DNA from: Glycomyces amatae | GTDB taxonomy: Bacteria > Actinomycetota > Actinomycetes > Mycobacteriales > Micromonosporaceae | Direction: 5' to 3' | Length of the DNA: 64,000 nt | NCBI RefSeq assembly: GCF_020991375.1 | Contig: NZ_JAJLQZ010000011.1 | Coordinates: forward strand, 1-64,000 | Shown: positions 59,112 to 64,000 of the stretch, in pieces | How the letters are laid out: every line of letters begins with the position of its first letter | Numbering within the stretch: the stretch's first letter is position 1 | Translations under genes and position numbers: made by a program | Notes under the pieces: generated by a model | Databases searched by the model: none | Told to the model about the DNA's origin: nothing | Seen by the model: only the letters and a program-made list of their open reading frames with translations

Positions 59112-61907
59112 GTGTCCGACCCATCACCGGCACTCGAACCCACTCCGTCCCTTCACGAACCGTCCCTCAACGAACCGACCGGCGGCGTCCGCCGCCGGAG
59201 CCTCCTCGCCACCGGGGCGGGCGTCGCCGCGGCGGCCGCGCTCCTCGACGGCTCCCCTGCGAGAGCGCAGACCGCGGCCGACCCCGGCCCCGACTCCGTC
59301 GAGCTCAAATGGCTCGAAGGCGCGCCCGCCGAGTCGCCCGGCTCGACCTGGGGCGTGCCCTGGGGCCAGGGCCGCTTCCCCGGCGACCAGGCCTTCAAAC
59401 TCACCGGCAGCGACGGCGCCGCGGTACCGGTCCAGACCTGGCCGCTCGCCTACTGGCCGGACGGGTCCCTGAAGTGGACCGGCCACGCCATCGGCCCGCA
59501 CGCGACCCAGGAGGCGTTCACGCTCGAGGCGGGCGAGGCGGCCGCGCCGGCCTTCGCCGTCTCGGTCTCCGAGTCGAAGAAGCACATCGACGTCAGCACC
59601 GGCGTGATCACCGCGCGGATCGGCAAGTCCGGGACCGACCTGGTCAAGCACGTCAAGCGCGGGGACCGGACCCTCGTCAAGGGCGGGCACCTGGTCAACA
59701 TCACCCAGGAGGAGGCCCCCGATCCGGAGACCGGCTCGGTGAGCAGGGACCGGTACGTCTCGGAGATCGACGAGGTCACCGTCGAGCAGGAGGGCCCGGT
59801 GCGGGCCGTGGTCAAGGTGACCGGCAATCACCGCAAGACGAAGGGCCGCAACAAGTCCTGGCTGCCGTTCACCGTCCGCCTGTACTTCTACGCGGGCGGC
59901 GAGTCCTTCCGCATGGTGCACACGTTCGTCTACGACTCGGACGGGAACGAGGAGTTCATCGCCGGCCTCGGCGTCCGGTTCAAGGTCATGCTCACCGACG
60001 AGCTCTACGACCGGCACGTCCGGTTCGTGGGCGAAGGCCACGGGCAGCTCACCGAGGCCGTCCGCGGCATCACCGGCCTGCGCCGCGACCCGGGGGCGGC
60101 GGTGCGGGAGGCGCAGATCGCCGGGCAGGCGCTCCCGGACCCGGCCACCTGGGACCAGCGGGTGACCTCGCGCCTGCACTGGATCCCCGCGTGGGGCGAC
60201 TACTCGCTCGCCCAGCTCAACTCCGAGGGCTTCGCGATCAGGAAGCGCACCAAGGAGGGCCACGGCTGGGTCCCGGCCGACCAGGGCCGCCGCGCCTCCG
60301 GCTTCGCCTACGTCGGCGGGGTCTCGGGCGGGTTCGGCTTCGGCATGAAGGACTTCTGGCAGCGCCACCCCACCGGGCTCGACATCCGCGACGCCCACAC
60401 CGACGAGGCCACCGTGACGGTGTGGATGTGGTCGCCCGAGGCGCAGCCGATGGACAACCGGTTCTACCACGACGGCCTCGGCCAGGACACCTACGAGCAG
60501 CAGCTCGACGCCCTCGAGGTCACCTACGAGGACTACGAGCCCGGCTTCGGGACCCCGCACGGGGTGGCGCGGACGACCGAGCTCCAGTTCTGGGTCACCG
60601 AGGCGACCCCGAGCCGGGAGCGCCTGGGCGCCATGGCCGACGCCGTCCGGGCGCAGCCGCAGGTGATCGCCCCGACCGGGCACATGAGCGCCGCCGGAGC
60701 GTTCGGCGGCCTGTTCGGCCCGGTCGACCGGTCGAGTCCGGTCAAGGAGACGGTCGAGAACGGCCTCGACTTCTACTTCGACTACTACCGCCTCCAGCAG
60801 GAGCAGCGGCACTGGTACGGGTTCTGGGACTACGGCGACTTCATGCACTCCCAGGACGGCGACCGGAAGGTCTGGCGCTACGACGTCGGCGGCTACGCCT
60901 GGGACAACTCGGAGATCTCCCCGGACATGTGGCTGTGGCAGTACTACCTGCACACCAACCGGGCCGACGCGTTCCGCTTCTGCGAGGCGATGACCCGCAA
61001 GACCAGCGAGGTCAACGTCTACCACATCGGCGACTGGGCCGGGCTCGGCACCAGGCACGGCGTGCAGCACTGGGGCGACTCCTCGAAGCAGCTGCGCGTC
61101 TCGAACGCGAACTACCGCAGGTACTTCTACTACCTGACGGCGGACGAGCGCACCGGCGACCTGCTCCACCTCCTCTCCAAGGGCGAGGAGACGGCCCTGG
61201 TGCTCGACACCGGCCGCAAGATCCGCGACCCCGAGGCGGACCCGTGGGAGCCCGACCGGAACGCCGTGGACATCGGCTTCGGCACCTCCTGGGCGGCGCT
61301 GGCGGCGGCCTGGCTGACCGAGTGGGAGCGGCGCGGACCGGACTGGGAGTTCTGCCGGGACAAGGTCCTCGGCACGATGGAGACCATCGCGGCCCAGCCC
61401 AGCGGCTTCGCTCAGGGCTCGGCGCTGTACGACATCGACACCGGCAGGTACGCCATCGCCGAGGAGCCCGTCGTCGAGCGCTCGAACCTCTCCAACTCGT
61501 TCGGCAGGCCGGAGATCTGCGCGGAGCTGATCCAGCAGATCGACATGCCCGCGTTCGAGGAGGACTGGTTCAGGTACTCCCGCTTCTACACCGCCACCTT
61601 CGAGGAGCAGGAGGCGGAGTACGGCGGCCGGTTCTCGGACCTGTTCCTGTACGCGTACGCCCGCGCCAACGCGTTCATCTACAGCCGGACCGGCGACGAG
61701 TCCCAGGCGACGCACGCCTGGCACCGCTTCCTGAACCCGATCAAGTCCTGGGAGATCCGGACCGAGTGGCCGAAGGAGTCCGAGGCGGTGGGCGAGACGC
61801 TCAACCCGACCGACTGGTACGGGGTGGCCACCAACGAGATCGCCCAGTACGGCCAGGCCGCGATCCAGATCCTGCACCTGGCCGGGGAGTTCGCGCCCGA
61901 AGCGTAG
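59112..61907 (+). CDS. Secreted PcRGLX/YetA-like exo-rhamnogalacturonan lyase (PL26-type)
   Basis: This 931-residue protein has an N-terminal extension of about 25 residues rich in Pro, Glu and Ser, followed by a twin-arginine signal (RRRSLLATGAGVAAAAALLDG) and a cleavage site near ARAQ. The mature protein matches the PcRGLX/YetA family, whose fungal member releases disaccharides from the end of rhamnogalacturonan I. Typical stretches are WGVPWGQGRFP, HWIPAWGDYSLAQ and YGFWDYGDFMHS. Three domains are expected: a front beta-sandwich, an alpha/alpha barrel and a rear beta domain. GGAGG precedes the GTG. With PL11 it would break rhamnogalacturonan I to small pieces. Confidence 0.88.
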   Translation: MSDPSPALEPTPSLHEPSLNEPTGGVRRRSLLATGAGVAAAAALLDGSPARAQTAADPGPDSVELKWLEGAPAESPGSTWGVPWGQGRFPGDQAFKLTGSDGAAVPVQTWPLAYWPDGSLKWTGHAIGPHATQEAFTLEAGEAAAPAFAVSVSESKKHIDVSTGVITARIGKSGTDLVKHVKRGDRTLVKGGHLVNITQEEAPDPETGSVSRDRYVSEIDEVTVEQEGPVRAVVKVTGNHRKTKGRNKSWLPFTVRLYFYAGGESFRMVHTFVYDSDGNEEFIAGLGVRFKVMLTDELYDRHVRFVGEGHGQLTEAVRGITGLRRDPGAAVREAQIAGQALPDPATWDQRVTSRLHWIPAWGDYSLAQLNSEGFAIRKRTKEGHGWVPADQGRRASGFAYVGGVSGGFGFGMKDFWQRHPTGLDIRDAHTDEATVTVWMWSPEAQPMDNRFYHDGLGQDTYEQQLDALEVTYEDYEPGFGTPHGVARTTELQFWVTEATPSRERLGAMADAVRAQPQVIAPTGHMSAAGAFGGLFGPVDRSSPVKETVENGLDFYFDYYRLQQEQRHWYGFWDYGDFMHSQDGDRKVWRYDVGGYAWDNSEISPDMWLWQYYLHTNRADAFRFCEAMTRKTSEVNVYHIGDWAGLGTRHGVQHWGDSSKQLRVSNANYRRYFYYLTADERTGDLLHLLSKGEETALVLDTGRKIRDPEADPWEPDRNAVDIGFGTSWAALAAAWLTEWERRGPDWEFCRDKVLGTMETIAAQPSGFAQGSALYDIDTGRYAIAEEPVVERSNLSNSFGRPEICAELIQQIDMPAFEEDWFRYSRFYTATFEEQEAEYGGRFSDLFLYAYARANAFIYSRTGDESQATHAWHRFLNPIKSWEIRTEWPKESEAVGETLNPTDWYGVATNEIAQYGQAAIQILHLAGEFAPEA

Positions 61908-61977
61908 ACGGGGGACGGCCCGCGGGCCCGTGAGGGGTGTCCGCCGGCCGTCCCTGGAGGACCCTTGAGGAGGGGAA

Positions 61978-62010
61978 GGACGGGACCGCTCGCTTCGAGC
62001 GGTCCCGTCC
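61978..62010. terminator. Bidirectional hairpin between exo-lyase and xylanase genes
   Basis: A perfect 15-base-pair stem with a CTT loop lies between the convergent genes. Confidence 0.8.
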
Positions 62011-62037
62011 CTATGCGTCGTCCGTCCTCATGAGATC

Positions 62038-62067
62038 TCGACCTTCACGGCCTCGATCTTCACGGCT
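62038..62067. repeat. 15-base direct repeat at the end of the xylanase gene
   Basis: Two adjacent 15-base units (62038-62052 and 62053-62067) share 13 positions. The second includes the first base of the xylanase stop codon. Read past the stop in frame, they would encode AVKIEAVKVEIS before another stop. Confidence 0.55.
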
Positions 62068-64000
62068 CAGTCGCCCCAGTTCGCGGCGGCGCGGCGGCGG
62101 CGCATGACGAGCAGGGTGGTGATCCCGGCGGCGGCCACGAGCACGGCGCCCGCGACCGCGGCGGTGAGGGCCGCGCCGGTGGTCGGCAGCTGCCCGCCGC
62201 CGCCGCCGTTCCCGACCTCCTCGACCAGTTCGGCGATGCCCCAGTTGGCGTTGGTGTTCCAGGACAGGCCGGTCGGGTCGTACCAGGTGTGGACGGCGGT
62301 GCGGACGCCGTCGGTGCCGTCGTTGACCTGGAGATCCAGGCCGTGCTCGGCGCCCACGACGCCCTGGCCCTCGGCCAGCGCGACGGCGATCTCGACCCGG
62401 TAGCCGGTGTCGGTGACCGCGGCGGCGCTGGTGAGCTCGCCCGCCTCGGGTCCGTTGCCGCCCACGGAGACCACGTTGGTGAAGCTGACGCGGTACTGGC
62501 CGTCGGCCTCGTCGTAGCCGCCGGACTTGGTGTTGCCGGGGTTGAGGAAGACCTCGACGGAGTCCTGCTCCCAGGGGTTGGCGCTGGCCTCGTCGAGCTG
62601 CGGGTCGGTGACCTCGAAGAGGGCGTAGACCGCGTCCTCGTCCCACAGGAGCGAGACGTCGGCCTTGGCGCCGTCGGCGCCGCCCTCGATGGTCACCTCG
62701 GTCGCGACCGTGGCGGCCCCGTCCCAGGCGGCCTCCCTCTCGCCGTCGACCACCGGGGCGGTGTCGGCGAGGGGCACCTGGACGCGGGCGTAGTCGGGCT
62801 CCTCCTGCTCGGGGACGTCGGGCAGGCGGCTCGGGTCGACGATGCCCCAGTAGGCCCATTTGGACTGGAGGGCGTCGTCGAAGACCAGGGGGCTCTCCAG
62901 GGGCCGGTCCTCGTCGCGCAGCCAGGAGCGGGCGTCGTGCAGGCCCCAGACGGTCACGGACTCGAGCAGGTCGGCGTGCTCGCGGAACATGGCGAACAGG
63001 TCGCGGAAGTAGTGCCCCTGCTCGATGAGCCGGGCTTCGAGCTCGGGGAACTCCTCCCCCGCCCCGGGGGCGCCGATGGCGATGTCGAGTTCGGTGACCG
63101 TCTGGAGCACGCCGAGGCCGGCGAACTTCTCGATGCTGTCCTCGATCTGGTCGATCGAGGTGTTGAGGTTGATGTGGGTCTGGTGGCCGACGCCGTCGAC
63201 GGGGACGCCGTCGGCGATCATGTCGGCGACCAGGTTGTAGAGGTTGTCGCGCTTGCCGGGGTTGTCGGTGCCGTAGTCGTTGATGAACAGCTTCACGTCG
63301 GTGGCGCCGACGGCGTCGAACTGCTCGCGGGCGATCCGGAAGGCCTCCGAGACGTACTCGGGCCCTTCGAAGATCTGGTACCAGCGGCTGTTGCGGTAGA
63401 CCTCGGCGTTGTTGTCGCTGATGACCTCGTTGACGACGTCCCAGGCCCAGATGTCGTCGCCGTAGTGCTCGGCGAGGGCGCCGATGTGCGCCTCGAGGCG
63501 GTCGAGCATGATCTGGCGGTCTTCGCCTGCGCTGCCGAGGGGCTCGCCGGCGTTCGGGTGGCCCGCGGGGTACTGGAACCACCACTCGGGGACCTGGTCG
63601 GTGTGCCACAGGAAGGTGTGGCCCCACACCTCCATGCCGTTGGCCTGCGCGTACTCGACGAGTTCGTCGGCCGCGTCGAAGGTGAACTCGCCCTCGGTCG
63701 GCTGGATCGCGTCGGGCTTCATGTGGTTCTCGGCGGTGATGGAGTTGAAGTGCTTGCTCAGCAGCTGCGACGAGGGGTCGACGAGGTCGCGGGAGTCGAC
63801 GGCGGCGCCGATGAGGAAGTCGTCGGCGAGGACGTCCTTGAGCGCGGGGATGTCCGGCTCGATGCCGGGCGGGTCGAGCTCGGTGATCGTGAAGTCGTCG
63901 ATCCAGTAGGAGGCGTCCACGGTGGGCGACTCGATGTAGAAGGTGAGGCTGTCGGCGGGGCCGGTGATGCTGTACTGCCCGGTGAGCTCGGCCCAGTCGG
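62067..64000 (-). CDS. Cell-wall-anchored xylanase: CBM22-GH10-CBM9-LPTTG (5' end outside the window)
   Basis: The gene enters from beyond the right edge, so its start and signal peptide are missing. What is seen, in order: the end of a CBM22-like module (LTGQYSITGPADSLTFYIES ... YWIDDFTI), a GH10 barrel, a CBM9-like module and a wall-sorting signal. The GH10 acid/base Glu lies in WDVVNEV (codon 63426-63428) and the nucleophile in VTELDIA (63090-63092). The C-terminus has a Gly-rich spacer, LPTTG (62175-62189), one hydrophobic helix and RRRR. Sortase should link it to the wall. It would cut xylan at the cell surface. The ATG-like codon at 63920 is internal. Confidence 0.94.
   Translation of the reverse strand, partial: DWAELTGQYSITGPADSLTFYIESPTVDASYWIDDFTITELDPPGIEPDIPALKDVLADDFLIGAAVDSRDLVDPSSQLLSKHFNSITAENHMKPDAIQPTEGEFTFDAADELVEYAQANGMEVWGHTFLWHTDQVPEWWFQYPAGHPNAGEPLGSAGEDRQIMLDRLEAHIGALAEHYGDDIWAWDVVNEVISDNNAEVYRNSRWYQIFEGPEYVSEAFRIAREQFDAVGATDVKLFINDYGTDNPGKRDNLYNLVADMIADGVPVDGVGHQTHINLNTSIDQIEDSIEKFAGLGVLQTVTELDIAIGAPGAGEEFPELEARLIEQGHYFRDLFAMFREHADLLESVTVWGLHDARSWLRDEDRPLESPLVFDDALQSKWAYWGIVDPSRLPDVPEQEEPDYARVQVPLADTAPVVDGEREAAWDGAATVATEVTIEGGADGAKADVSLLWDEDAVYALFEVTDPQLDEASANPWEQDSVEVFLNPGNTKSGGYDEADGQYRVSFTNVVSVGGNGPEAGELTSAAAVTDTGYRVEIAVALAEGQGVVGAEHGLDLQVNDGTDGVRTAVHTWYDPTGLSWNTNANWGIAELVEEVGNGGGGGQLPTTGAALTAAVAGAVLVAAAGITTLLVMRRRRAAANWGD

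Overview
The window comes from a high-GC Gram-positive actinobacterium. Third codon positions are almost always G or C, GTG and TTG starts are common, and many exported proteins carry twin-arginine or lipoprotein signals. One xylanase ends in an LPXTG wall-sorting signal. The genus cannot be fixed from the sequence. The first ~80 bases are a pure G run followed by a C run and look like a contig-end artefact. No rRNA, tRNA, CRISPR array, prophage or insertion sequence was seen.

Most of the window serves plant cell-wall polysaccharide use. Region 1 (88-13331) holds a minus-strand operon for a peptide-family ABC transporter plus a GH2 beta-mannosidase. A ROK regulator and a GH36 alpha-galactosidase are divergent from it, followed by a second ROK regulator. 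With the secreted GH26 beta-mannanase at 22905 this forms a galactomannan pathway: extracellular cutting, oligosaccharide import, then intracellular removal of galactose and mannose. Region 2 (13407-22453) holds a LigD-type polymerase domain protein, an Lpl/Ytc-type sugar transporter without ATPase, a TetR-controlled epimerase with a multicopper oxidase downstream, and a YbaB-like protein. Region 3 (22905-35291) holds the mannanase, a divergent SDR/XRE pair, a small lipoprotein with an apparent frameshift, a complete osmoprotectant ABC operon, a flavin disulfide reductase, a secreted beta-propeller protein and a three-gene envelope operon.

Region 4 (35460-39356) is a tartrate/dicarboxylate block: a DASS transporter, a LysR regulator and a tartrate dehydrogenase, with matching palindromes before the regulator and transporter. 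Region 5 (39606-46349) holds a secreted CBM2-SGNH esterase with a CelR/CebR-like box, then a LacI regulator with a binding protein, two permeases and a GH1 glycosidase. Three copies of a TACAACGTTGTA-type operator tie the last group together. Region 6 (46411-54118) is mixed: an MFS/TetR pair, an esterase, an ARMT1/DUF89-like protein, an ArsR-type regulator, a DUF885 protein and a deoxyribosyltransferase-NUDIX fusion. Region 7 (54181-64000) is a pectin/xylan block: a LacI regulator, an orphan sugar-binding lipoprotein, a PL11 rhamnogalacturonan lyase, a PL26/YetA-like exo-lyase, and a GH10 xylanase running off the right end.

Regulation is unusually readable. Several promoters have clear -35 and -10 boxes with inverted repeats in or just after them. 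Operator sequences recur at more than one gene, so six probable local regulons can be drawn from sequence alone. None of the three carbohydrate-type (non-peptide) binding-protein systems has an ATPase nearby, which suggests a shared MsiK-type ATPase elsewhere in the genome.
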